Source: Rhynchopus sp. YZ270_cl-10 (Eukaryota; Euglenozoa; Diplonemea; Diplonemida; Diplonemidae). From it: 64,000 bases of DNA. The DNA lies in assembly GCA_964035575.1 (NCBI GenBank), contig OZ037863.1, positions 784,001 to 848,000 of the forward strand. Direction: 5' to 3'. The first letter of the stretch is position 1. Each line of letters starts with the position of its first letter. The notes under the pieces are model-generated. The model was not told the origin of the DNA and ran no database searches. It saw nothing but the letters and a program-made list of their open reading frames with translations. A program made the position numbers and the translations under genes. Positions 11,623-22,061 of this stretch are shown one piece after another.

Positions 11623-12333
11623 TTACAGGAAAAATTCAAAAAGTTAAAAAAAAAAAAAAAAAAAACCGAAATGTTAGGGTACCTTTTTTGGTCGATTTCG
11701 TTTTTTTTCCAAAGGGGGGACCCTTTGGTCGCCGAAATTCCCCAGCCAAATTTGGTCGCAAAATCGGCCGATTTTTCAAAAATCAGAGTCCTAGCTTGCC
11801 TGGGTCAGTGGGTCAAGCTGACCCAAGTGCCTGGGTCGCAGGCCTTTTGCTAACTTTGGGATTTTCCCCCTGAATGGCATGATGGTCAAAAAAAAATAAT
11901 TTCCTGGAAAAAAAGTACATTCCGAGCTTTCCCACCTGGTGAAAGCGGTCGTCGCGCGCTTCGCGCGCGCCTCCCTGCCAGCCACAGGGTGGAGAGGCGA
12001 AGGGTCAGCTTTGCGAGATAACAAAAAAACGGAATCTAATACTTTATTAACGGCGCTTGGTCTTGCGCCTTACGTACACTAACCGTACAAAATCAATACG
12101 TCTTCCAGAAGCAGGGGCTGTTGCAACGGCTGGGTCACTTTGAACTAAAAATGGTCAAACTTTTGCAGCTTGGGTCAAATTTCATTTTTGGCTGTAAAAT
12201 GCAAGTGAATCCCCCTAGACATTGTAAAATGGCACCGTAGGCAGGAAGAAAATGGCGTACAGCGCGAGCGAAGCGAGCGGAAATTTTTTTGAGGTATACC
12301 TCCGCGAGCGCAGCGAGCAGAAAAATTTTAAGG

Positions 12334-12444
12334 TGCCATCATGCCATCATGCCATCATGCCATCATGCCATCATGCCATCATGCCATCATGCCATCATGC
12401 CATCATGCCATCATGCCATCATGCCATCATGCCATCATGCCATC
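12334..12444 (+). repeat. (GCCATCAT)n tandem array, about 13.5 units
   Basis: This is a perfect 8-bp array, with further scattered GGCATGATGG units in inverted sense at about 12500-12565, so the region can fold back on itself. Confidence 0.95.
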
Positions 12445-13369
12445 TGGGGGGAAATCCCCAGGTGATGGATAGCGAAAGCCTTGCCCCACCACCCCCCGTG
12501 GCATGATGGTGGCATGATGGAAAAAAAAATAAAAAACGCCCAAAAACGTGGCATGATGGCATGATGGTTAGCAAAAGGCCTGCCTGGGTCGCGACCCACA
12601 AAAAAAAAAAAAAAAGGGAATTAATTAATTTGGAAATTGGGAAATTCTGATTTTTTCCCCTCTTTGGGGGGCCCACCACCTTTTCTGGGGTAAGAAAAAA
12701 AAATATCGACAAAAAAATCCGGCACCGTCCAGGGCTGGACCCAATTTTTATTGCCTGCGGCGCCATTTTTCCTTTTTTGCTCCGCAAAAAAGGGTTCGTA
12801 GAGTGACTCTGTGGTGTAAAAAGCTACATTTTTACACCGTACCCTAATTTTTTTCGCCTGCGGCGCCATTTTATATATTTTGTGTTGGGTGATCTATGAA
12901 CGGGGAGTGATTTTTATGGTTATAGTAGCGTTCCACTTAACGTTGTGAGCAACACTAGTCGTGGTGGCCAAAATTTGTATCAGTCAAAAACTTGTCCATT
13001 TTTCTGAAATGACCCCACCACAGTGAGGGTAGAGCTCGGAAAACCCAAAAAAGCCAAGACAAGCCCCCCAAGGCCCAAAACCTCTGCTGACCCAAAAAAA
13101 AAATTCTGACCCAGATTTGGCATTTTTTTCCAAAACCAAGCTAGGACCCTGCAAAAATCTCAAAAAAAAAAAAAATTTTTTTTTTTTTCACAAGTGTTTT
13201 TGAGGCCTGCTCACTACACCCTAGGTACCCTTCTGAGACCAAAAAGTCAAAAAAAGCATGAATTGGGCTGTTTTGAGCATCTAGAGTTTATTCCCCAGCC
13301 ATTTTCTGTACCACCAGTGCATTTTGTATGGGCCAGCGCCATCTCAAAAAAAAAAAATCCAAAAATTTT

Positions 13370-15407
13370 GGGAAATAGTCAGATTTACCCTACCCTATTT
13401 TGAAAAAGTTCAGACTTGCCCGAACTAAGTTCAGACTTGCCCTAAAAGTGTTTTTAGGGCAAGTCTGAACTTATTTCGGGCAAGTCTGAACTTATTTTTA
13501 GGGCAAACACTTTTTTTAGGGCAAGTCTGAACTTTTTTAGGGCAAGTCTGAACTTTTTTAGGGCAACCCTGCACTTATTTATTGGGCAAGCTGGGGGCTC
13601 TTGGGTCACAGAGCCCGGCGGTCGTTTTTGCGTTTCTGTTTAGGGCACGTATGGGCTATTCGCGACGAGTCCTGGTAGTGAAATGAGCAACCTATGGTAT
13701 GGAGCTTTTCCTCCTCACTCCTCCTCCTCACCCTCCGCACGTTAACTTTAAATAGTGTTTGCCAACAGTCCACCTTGTCACATCATTTGTCCACTTTGCG
13801 GGGTTTGCGGGGTTTTCCATGCAACTGAATTTCCTCGTGTCCAGGACACCCCACTTTCCGAGCAAAATTAAATAATGACACAAATGGGAGGGGAAAACCC
13901 TCTGACCTTTATCATCACTCTAAAAAACTCTCAGGTACCGCACCGCAGTACCGCACCACGATCCGAGACCACACCCGTACAGAACAGAGACCAGAAAAAA
14001 GACTTCCGCACCCAAACGCGACTCCTCATAGAACACGACGTAGTTGTAACAAAAAAAAAAAAATACCGATTACTGCAGTAAGTACAAAGCCTTTCGGCGA
14101 CATTGTACAGCTCCTACATCATGTACGTAAAATTGTCGATACAACCAAAGAAAAGCATAGTGGTGCACCCTCGGGTGTCTGCACTACTGCAACAACTATT
14201 TCAAGAGCTACAGTTTCCCCACCTCTACCTTTAACTTTTTATACGAGGATGTAATTCTCCGGGATTACTCCGCGATTGTCGTCACAACAAAAAAGTCCAG
14301 AGGACTTGTTGGTCGCCTTACTCATTTGGATCAACGGTATGTATATGCTACTCATTACAATGTTAGCCACTTCTATTGCCAGACACCGGGGCAAATAGTA
14401 AGTGCAAGAAAACTGCTTTTTGGAAACCAGGAAAACATGATGGACACTCCACTCCACGTGCGGACATGTTTGGCACTTCTGCATGCGTGCAGTATCCAAA
14501 TGTGTCCCCGTGGGAACAAAGTGATAAAGATGTGTCCACTGTGTACAGGGAAAAAACTTTGCGCTCCCCCGGACAGTGCACAATTCAACCCCTTGTTGTG
14601 GGTGGTCTTGTTGCCTTTTGGAACAACAACAATTTTTCCACGTTGTTGCATTTTGGCCAGGCATGCTCTTGAAAGCATGACAATTTGATTGCGTATGGAC
14701 AAAGCAAATAACCAAGTATGAATTCTGAGTTGAAATGTGAGAGATGTTGTGGGAAGGGGAGTTCGCTCCTTTCAACGATGACCTCGTTGTTCTTCAATAG
14801 GCATGTCTTAACCGACCACATAAATAAAATTGTGCCGGCCTCGAAGGATTCTAAGCACGCCCGCGTGGTAGCTAAACACTGACTCTCTCTCAATTCAACA
14901 AAGAAGGAATACTTGGTAATTTGTGGAGCACCCGTGCATGAAAATTGTAAAACTTTGCGCCCCACGTTGCCCCAGAACACGGCTTCCTTTGTAACCGGTT
15001 CTGGCCCAACGTGGACTGCCTGTTCACCCTTTCCGGGTGGCTGGTGGTTTCTGGCATCAATTTTTGGGCTCCGGCTCGGTTAGGCATTTTAGGGCAATAA
15101 AACAAGTCATACCACCATACCATGGGGCCCCAAGAGTGCCCCAGCCAAAGTGGCCTGACTTGTTGCCCTAAAATAAGTTCAGACTTACCCTAAAAATAAG
15201 TTCAGACTTGCCCTAAAAAAGTTCAGACTTGCCCTAAAAAAGTTCAGACTTGCCCTAAAAAAAGTGTTTGCCCTAAAAATAAGTTCAGACTTGCCCTAAA
15301 AACACTTTTAGGGCAAGTCTGAACTTATTTTCGGGCAAGTCTGAACTTTTTCATAGGGCAAGTCTGAACTTTTTCAAAATAGGGTAGGGTAAGTCTGACT
15401 ATCTCCC
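13370..15407. mobile_element. Second X2-type DNA transposon copy
   Basis: The ends (GGGAAATAGTCAGATTTACC on the left, the matching inverted form on the right) and the AGGGCAAGTCTGAAC arrays equal those of 7173-9513, and inner edge sequences match in reverse. The middle (about 13650-15120) is diverged. Parts near 14560-14700 match the X1/X2 core in reverse. A short hairpin repeat of family E lies at 14159-14204. No intact ORF. Confidence 0.7.
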
Positions 15408-17190
15408 AAAAAAAAATTTTTTTTTTCGGGAAAATTTCGACCACTGAGGTGGGTCTTTGGGCACCAAAAAATGCAAAAAAAATGCAAAAATCGGGTGTTT
15501 TGACCATCTGTGGTTACACAAAACACACTTCTGTGTACAAGCCTACACCAATACAGTGGTAATACAAGGCGATTTTTGACCAAAAAAAAAATTTTTTTTT
15601 CGCCCAAAATCGGGCGTGGTACGTCATAAAATGGCCCAAAAAATCCAAGGAAAACCTTCGATTGGGCAAATTATGAAAAAATTTTTCAAGTCAAATTTTC
15701 AACCAAAATACGGTCATTTTGTTCACACAGTGATTCTACGTCATGCTAGCTTCCTGTGCAGAACTCCAGCAATTCACCAATGCCGGCATCTATCTTTCCA
15801 TTATCGCCATTGCACTTCGTTCACGCCATTGCACTTCGGTCATTTTGTGCATACCCTGTGACTGTGGTGGCTAGAGAACACGCACATGCAGACCCGTTCC
15901 TTGCAATTTCCAGTGTTGTGTTTATCAATGCATGCATCCAGAGGACCTCTGGTTTACGAAATCGTAGGCACTCCTGTGCAAAAATGAAGTCGGTTTTTGA
16001 CCCAAAATCGGGGTGGGTGGGCCATAATTTGCTCCAAATTTGGCCGAAAATTGGGATTTTTCTGAAAATTTTCATTGTGCCCAGCAAAAATCCTTGATTT
16101 TTTGAAGAATTTTCCAAAAAATATGCTATACCCCCTATGACTGGACCCAACTCCCCTCACCCTTTTTTTCCCCTAAAAAAGCCCCCAAAATTCCTACCAT
16201 TTTTACCATTTTTACCATTTTTGACCAATTTAGGGTACCTCCAAAATTGCACATTTTTACTGCCAAACAGGGCTGCAAGCTGCGCCGCAGGCGCACGGTA
16301 CGCTACTTTTATTCTTTCGCATGCTTCCTTTTCCTTCGGCATTTGAACAATTAAATCACATTCTGGCTGTGACCCTTGTCGGACACTGCGCCCTCTGACA
16401 AGGGTAATACTTTCTAGAAACATTCTGAAAAAAAGTGGTAGCCCGGCATTAGCAAGAAAATTTTCAAAATTAAATAGGCACCAGCAGTTTGGGTAGGCGA
16501 GACCGCATTGGGTGAACCTCCGCGAGCGCAGCGAGCGGAAATTTTTTTTCGCAGTTTTTGGGCAAAGTTCAAAATCCCACCAAAAATTAAGTGGGGATTT
16601 TCGACAACAATACTGGGGCCCTATGGGTTTTTGGATTTTGGCCTAACATGTTGTGTTTCTGCCTTGGTCCGGTTGAAGTCTTTATTACTGGATCTCATAC
16701 TCCGTACAGGTGACTCATACCCGACCTTTAACACACACGCACTTCTTCGAAACCTCCACCCTCAGCACCAACCTTTTTACAATGGTCCGCTTTGCGGGTT
16801 TGTGGACATAGTAATTGTGTTCTTCAAAAATATGCTTCAAAATTGTCTTATGCAAGGTGACACTGACTCATTGGTCCTTGTCTTATGAAGTGAAGACAAA
16901 TATTAAAGGGGCATTGGCGGGCCGAAGGCCAGCCAAAAAAACGGTAGCGAACTTTTACTTTTTTTCCTTTTGGTTTTCCCCTTATTTTGACTTTCCGGAT
17001 CGATTGCGGACCGTGGTGGTGCCACTCTGTGGCTGGAAATTAGTAGGTAACCAAAAAAATGGGCCAGAGAAAAAAGGAAAAAAAAAAAGGAAAAAAAAAT
17101 AAAAAATCTCGAATCCTTATTTTCACTTTCGCTAAGGATCTACCCTGACCTTTTCCGTTTCTTTTTTTTTTCTTCTGAGCTAGAACCCTG

Positions 17191-17507
17191 TTTTACACCG
17201 TACCTTAATTTTTTTTTCGCCTGCGGCGCCATTTTGTATTATTTTTTTTGCTCCGCAAAAAAAAGCACGTACATACAGTTCCCTGTGTTCCCAATGTCCC
17301 TGGTCAGCAGTGCTGAAAATTTTTTGGGGCATAAAAACAAGCTGACCCCAAACGAGGGGAGAAAGCGCCTCGCCTCCCTGCACTGGCAGGGAGTCGCGCG
17401 CGCGAAGCTCGCGCGCAACCGCTTTTACGGGGGGAAAGCTCGGGGACCCCAAATCACCCCCCATTTTGGCCAAAAGGGGTGATTGGCGAGAGCCCTGGGG
17501 TCAGGGC
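17191..17507. repeat. Right half of the outer repeat and hairpin-rich spacer
   Basis: It resumes the repeat interrupted at 4956, with CGCCTGCGGCGCC and GCTCCGCAAAAA palindromes, then GC-rich inverted stretches (about 17395-17430 and 17450-17483). No gene is seen. Confidence 0.5.
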
Positions 17508-18137
17508 CAGGGGGGTCGGGTGGTACTTTTTAGCGGTTTTGGAACCGCTAAATGCCGGTTTAGCGGTTTGGGCAAAAAAAAAAAAAAAAAGTATAAATCT
17601 GGATTTCGAGAAAAATTTTTTTTTGGGGGATAGTGGTCACCCCTCCCACCCCTCATATCAGAAAATATCAGCTCCTGAAGACACTAAAGCACAGCTTCCT
17701 GTCAGGTCGAACTCCCTGTTGGCCTTTGGGCTTTCTGCCTTACAGAGGCCCAGGGCACAGCGCACCGCGAGAGACAAGAAAGAAAAAAAAAGTAGCGTAC
17801 CGTGCGCCTGCGGCGCAAGCTTGCAACCCACCCTTCCCATGACAGAGTGTGGCAGTAAAAATGTGCAATGGTAAGCGCATTTTTTTGAAATGTTGCGTAC
17901 CGTGGCTTCGCCAAAAACTTTCGTTTAGCAAAATATGGAAGTAAAATTTACGGAACTGACGATAGTTACCAGCGAAAGTGCCATTTTTATGTCAACATTT
18001 TTTAGAAATGTTGCGTACCGTGGCTTCGCCAGGAGCCTTTGGGTGCCAGTGACCCTTTTTAAGGGTGAAAAAGCTCGGGAGCCCAAAACCGCTAAACCGC
18101 TAAAAAATTTTTTTGGGGGACTCACCCGACCTCCCTG
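17508..18137. mobile_element. hAT-type non-autonomous element with hairpin cassette
   Basis: The left end CAGGGGGGTCGGGTG and the right end, whose complement is CAGGGAGGTCGGGTG, are flanked by the 8-bp repeat GTCAGGGC (17500-17507 and 18138-18145). The interior 17785-18045 is the same hairpin cassette found inside the 18841-19736 element, although the ends of the two elements are unrelated beyond CAGGG. No transposase. Confidence 0.8.
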
Positions 18138-18219
18138 GTCAGGGCAAAAAAAAAAAAAAAACTATAGATTTTTGAGGGAAAAAATCCAAAAAATAGGGTA
18201 CTCTACTTGTCGCATGAGG

Positions 18220-18665
18220 GGGTCTGAGAAGGATGAGGAACTACTATGTGACCCCACCGCGACGAGCACGAAGCTCAATGAAGCCAGAATGCCCTCAAAC
18301 GCGCGTTCCACCCCGATCAAACCCGAACCCAAGAGGGATGCCGAACTCGACGTAGCCGTTGGTTACTGGCGCGAGCTGACGATCCAGATATTGGATCAAC
18401 TCGCTGGGTGACACACCAAAAGAGGGGCTCAGACAGTGACAAGTGTTGCCGGGGATACGGAACGCCCTCCGACGTTTGCTCGAAGGGGAGACCTGCCCAG
18501 AGAGAGTACCTGAACTGGCGAGGGCCTACGCACACATTCCACACCTCCATTGCGCAACCCTACCTTGATGACCTCATCGCCAGTGTCAAGGGCAACATGC
18601 ATTCCGCGGGGATGGTACAACACTTGTGTATCATCAACGTGTACCATTTTGTGAAACGCGCCTTC
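18220..18665 (+). pseudogene. Unrecognised coding remnant
   Basis: Two open pieces read like protein: one around DAELDVAVGYWRELTIQILD (to 18411), the other around EYLNWRGPTHTFHTSIAQPY and then LDDLI (18500-18650). They lie in different frames. The second is shared with 2628-2815 on the minus strand. No known domain is recognised. It may be a captured host exon or a piece of a transposon gene. Confidence 0.4.
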
Positions 18666-18693
18666 TCATTCTGCATGTGTTTGTCTTCACAAG

Positions 18694-18720
18694 AGCTTTT
18701 CCGCCGAAGGCGGAAAAGCT
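18694..18720 (+). repeat. Perfect 12-bp-stem hairpin with GAA triloop
   Basis: The left arm is AGCTTTTCCGCC, the loop GAA and the right arm GGCGGAAAAGCT. It is the longest of the C(GNA)G palindromes in the window. No U-tract downstream suggests a terminator. Confidence 0.9.
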
Positions 18721-18840
18721 CGGGACCTGACCCGATTTAACAGAATTTGACCCGATTGCCAAACCCATATTCCAAGCTCCTGCCCTGAAGGAAACCCCGG
18801 TTTGCAAAAAAAAAAAAAAAAAAAAAAGTAAGAGAAAACC

Positions 18841-19736
18841 AGGGTTCTAGCTCAGAAGAAAAAAAAAAGAAACGGAAAAGGTGGCTCAAAAAAAAATTTT
18901 TCTGCGCTTCGCGCGCAGGGATTACGCAGCTCCCCCAAAAATAAAAAAAGTACGTATGGATTTTCAACACGTACAATTCTAAGCAAAAACAATTAAAAAC
19001 CGTGCGCGCTTCGCGCGCGCTCTCCCTGGCAAAGTTGGTTGAGAAGGGTTGTGAAAGTTCGAAGAACTGGAGAAATCATCAGTCATGGCATCCAAATGTT
19101 CCTGGCGAAGCCACGGTACGCAACATTTTTAAAAAATCTTGACATAAAATGGCACTTTCGTTGGTAACTATGGTCCAGTTCCGTAAACTTTACTTCCATA
19201 TTTTGCTAAAACGAAAGTTTCTGGCGAAGCCACGGTACGCAACATTTCTAAAAATTGCGCTTAAAATTGCCTATTATGTCGGGAAGGGTGTATTGCAATC
19301 TAGCGCCGCAGGCGCACGGTACGCTACTTTTTTCTTTCGCCATGCTGTATGCTCCTTTTCCGGTAAAATAGAAAATTGTCTCCTACAAATAGAATTATGT
19401 AGGGGGTAGGTGAGAGGTGGGGGCGGAGCCCCCACCCCAGCCCCAATCCAAAACCCAAATTACCTACGTATGGACACGTATGTATTCCACCTTTTCAAAA
19501 ACAATTCACGTATGGATTTCCATACGTTCCACACGTGGAGCGTAATCCCTGTTCGCGCGGAAAAATTGACCACGCCAAGTCGCTGTTTTTAACAGCAAAG
19601 GGGACTGGCTGACGACACTGAGGACCTCCTTGGCCAACCGGTTTTTTGCACCGTGTAAAAAAATCCCAAAAAAAAAAAAAAAAAAAAGAACGGAAAAGGT
19701 GGGCCACCTTTTCCGTTCTACTGAGCTAGGACCCTG
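18841..19736 (+). mobile_element. Intact-ended hAT-type non-autonomous element
   Basis: The ends AGGGTTCTAGCTCAG and CTGAGCTAGGACCCTG are inverted repeats, flanked by AGAAAACC at 18833-18840 and 19737-19744 (8 bp). It is the unbroken sister, in opposite orientation, of the split element 4957-17190; together they give inverted arms of about 0.8 kb around 9 kb. The body has paired TGGCGAAGCCA hairpins (near 19103 and 19224) and GCGCCGCAGGCGC (near 19303). Non-coding. Confidence 0.85.
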
Positions 19737-20072
19737 AGAAAACCGAATGGAGTGGGAACGCTAGTGAGAGCGCAGAGGAAACGATAGTGGGAACGCAACG
19801 AGCTTTTTTCCACAAAAATACAAAAAATCTCCCAAAATCCCGGGCCAAGGGCCAGAAGTTAGCGCAAGGCCTGCTCATTATGTCCCTTCTTTTTAAATAA
19901 AAAACGGTACATATTGAAGGGTGTGCCACCACACACTCAGGTCCATACCTGTTGTTGTTATATTAACCGCATTTGTGTCAAGCAGATTGTGGTACGTGTT
20001 GTAGTGTTCGCATCTTTCTGTCCTGGGTGTCTCCTTCACGTGTTGCGAGTGTTTGTTTTTGAAAGAACCTTA

Positions 20073-20986
20073 TATCAGCCAAAATCTGCTTAGCCGTATA
20101 CTTCGGGGCCTCGTTCACTTAATAAACCACAGATGCAAATTTTTGAGCCTACGACCCCGCATTTAACTCATTTCGATCCCCTGATTTCAATCCCAAAAAA
20201 ATTTCAAAAAAATAAAAAAAATTATTTTCTGAAATGACGTCGGCAGTTTTTTCACTTTTGCTCTCCGCCGCCTCAGGTGAGAAGTTATTTTCCAAACACC
20301 CCGAAAATGAGCGTATATGGATTTCCGAGCTCCCCGCGTTTCATAGAAAAAAAAATCGACCATTTTAGTGGAGTAGAAGTCAAAAAAAAGTGGCTCCAAT
20401 GCTTTGTGCATGTAATACAGGGGATTTTCAGTGCAGAAAGAGTGGTCGGCTCCACCAAAAGTTGCGTACCGTGGAGTGTGTTTCCAGTTGACAAAAATGG
20501 TCGCAATTGAAAGATTTGTCAAAAATAAATCCAAAGAAAAAAAAATCGACAACTTTTGACAAAAAAAATCAAATTTAGAGACATCGCTGTGTTGGACCCA
20601 AAGAGGAGATTTCCTCACCGTACAAAGTACACTGTATAGTACCCAGTACATAGTACCCATTCTCCCGCCGCCCACTCGCTCGCCCCAGATGCATATTTTT
20701 GACCGTCCGACCCCGGAATTGAACGTTTTCGCACCCTATCTTTCCAAGAATATTTTTTTTCAGAATGTGCCCGGGCCATAAAATCGATAAAATCCACCTG
20801 TCCATGGTCAAGTACATTTGAGAGGCCGGGGGTGTAATATTTTCACCCGAAAAGGCGCGTATATGAATTTCCGGATCGATCTGAAAAAATTCCGGGGTCG
20901 CAACATTTTTTTGGCGGATTTTTTATCACTTTAAAGTGGCTCCAAAAACAGGCCATTATATACGGCTAAGCAGATTTTGGCTGATA
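20073..20986. mobile_element. TA-flanked element inside the 5' flank of surface-protein copy 2
   Basis: The inverted ends begin TATCAGCCAAAATCTGCTTA, with TA on each side (20071-20072 and 20987-20988). The flanking sequence is continuous in the duplicated flank at 25010-25030, which supports insertion after the ancestor of these flanks formed. A TA duplication suits Tc1/mariner-like movement, but TIR and gene do not settle it. Non-coding interior. Confidence 0.65.
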
Positions 20987-21379
20987 TACCTTATTTTTTT
21001 TTTCTTTCAAAGAAAGAGGAGACAGCGCTGGTGGACAAAACCCCATCTTTCGATTGAAAATATTGTCTTAATCATTTTTCTACGTACCCTGTATTGAAGA
21101 TGGGACCTCGTGAGCATTAGTCATCATTTTAGAGACAAATGTTTTCGCTTGCATATCATAGTTTATTTTGTTGTGTCAGCCCAGTGCCCAGTACCCAGCG
21201 CAGTTTTCTGTGTGATATCACTTAACCGTTCCTTTCCTGTCTTACCCTCCTTTTCTCGGGGATTTCTAGGGGTAAAACTCAGGTGGGTTGTGGGAAAAAA
21301 GGGGAAAATGGGTGGGGTTTGGCCTGTACGGTCCTGTACGCGCCTATACGTCCCTATCCGGGCCTATACGAGGGGTAAA

Positions 21380-22061
21380 AATCAGGTGGATTGTTGTGTG
21401 TCATCTCAGCCGAAAGGACCACTGCCTCCACCTCCACCTCCACCGCTCCCAATCACAGGCTCAGCCGAGTCTGGGAAGCCATGTGCTACGCTATGTGGAG
21501 GCGAACAACTCACAACCTTTACTTTCCTCCCTCCCCGTTATAGTATTTTGTGCAACAAGCACAGAGTAACGAGTCTCTCGAGGATTTTTATTTTATTTTT
21601 TAAAGCAAGTCCGAAAAGAACGCCCCCTCACTCTCATTTGTGTCATGCTTCCTCCTCAGCACGTTTGTTTCCTCTTTGCGACGTTGCAGGCGGGCAGAAC
21701 AGCCTTCTCTGGTTTGCACAGCACTCTGCTTTGTGAGCAGGCATGGGTTAAAACCGAACTAATAATATTGATTTACATTTCTTCCGGCGCGCACCGTTTT
21801 GTTGTGAACAATGAAAGTATACCAGACGCCCAGTCCACTAACCTCGCAGCACCTATGCAGCCTTGCTGGACTGCCTTGTGCCAGTCTTCGTGGCTTGTGT
21901 GCCATCAGCGTTGACAGAGGTGTGGACCAGCGTCGTGGACCTGCTGTGAGAGGGAAGGGGCGGCTCGTGCACGGCGCAGTGGAGACACTTACCCACACCA
22001 CCCAACAGGTCACCACACACTCTTCAGAACCCCACCCGGCGTTGTGCCGTCAAGTCACACA
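21380..22061 (+). promoter_or_regulatory. Conserved 5' region of surface-protein copy 2
   Basis: The block is shared with 26305-27287 and 33459-34440. It starts near CTCAGCCGAAAGGACCACTG, has Pro-codon-like CCACCTCCACCTCC runs and ends at the start codon. A long non-homopolymeric region kept upstream of three copies probably carries the promoter and untranslated leader. I see no TATA-like element whose position I could defend. Confidence 0.5.

Larger units (their letters stand above)
10352..17147. mobile_element. 6.8 kb composite hAT-type element
   Basis: The two ends share CAGGGTAGATCCTTA in inverted orientation, and the 8-bp repeat ACCTTTTC flanks them (10344-10351 and 17148-17155). The target is the ACCTTTTC of the outer hAT-type element, which reads without interruption in the sister copy near 18870-18885. 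The interior holds a Harbinger-type element (11218-11622), an 8-bp satellite (12334-12444), a copy of the outer repeat (12745-12880) and an X2-type element (13370-15407), plus several C(GNA)G hairpins. No transposase was found, so it is either non-autonomous or grown by nested insertion. Confidence 0.7.
4957..17190 (-). mobile_element. hAT-type element, split by later insertions
   Basis: The left end CAGGGTCCTAGCTCAG and right end GAGCTAGAACCCTG are flanked by the 8-bp repeat TTTTACAC (4949-4956 and 17191-17198). Its own sequence is only about 0.9 kb: 4957-5014, about 9514-10351 and 17148-17190. These pieces match the unbroken copy at 18841-19736 in reverse. The rest is later insertions: 5015-7164, 7173-9513 and 10352-17147. 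An unoccupied version of the target lies at 12830-12837. The body carries TGGCTTCGCCA and GCGCCTGCGGCGC hairpins. No transposase is seen; mobilisation in trans is assumed. Confidence 0.75.
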
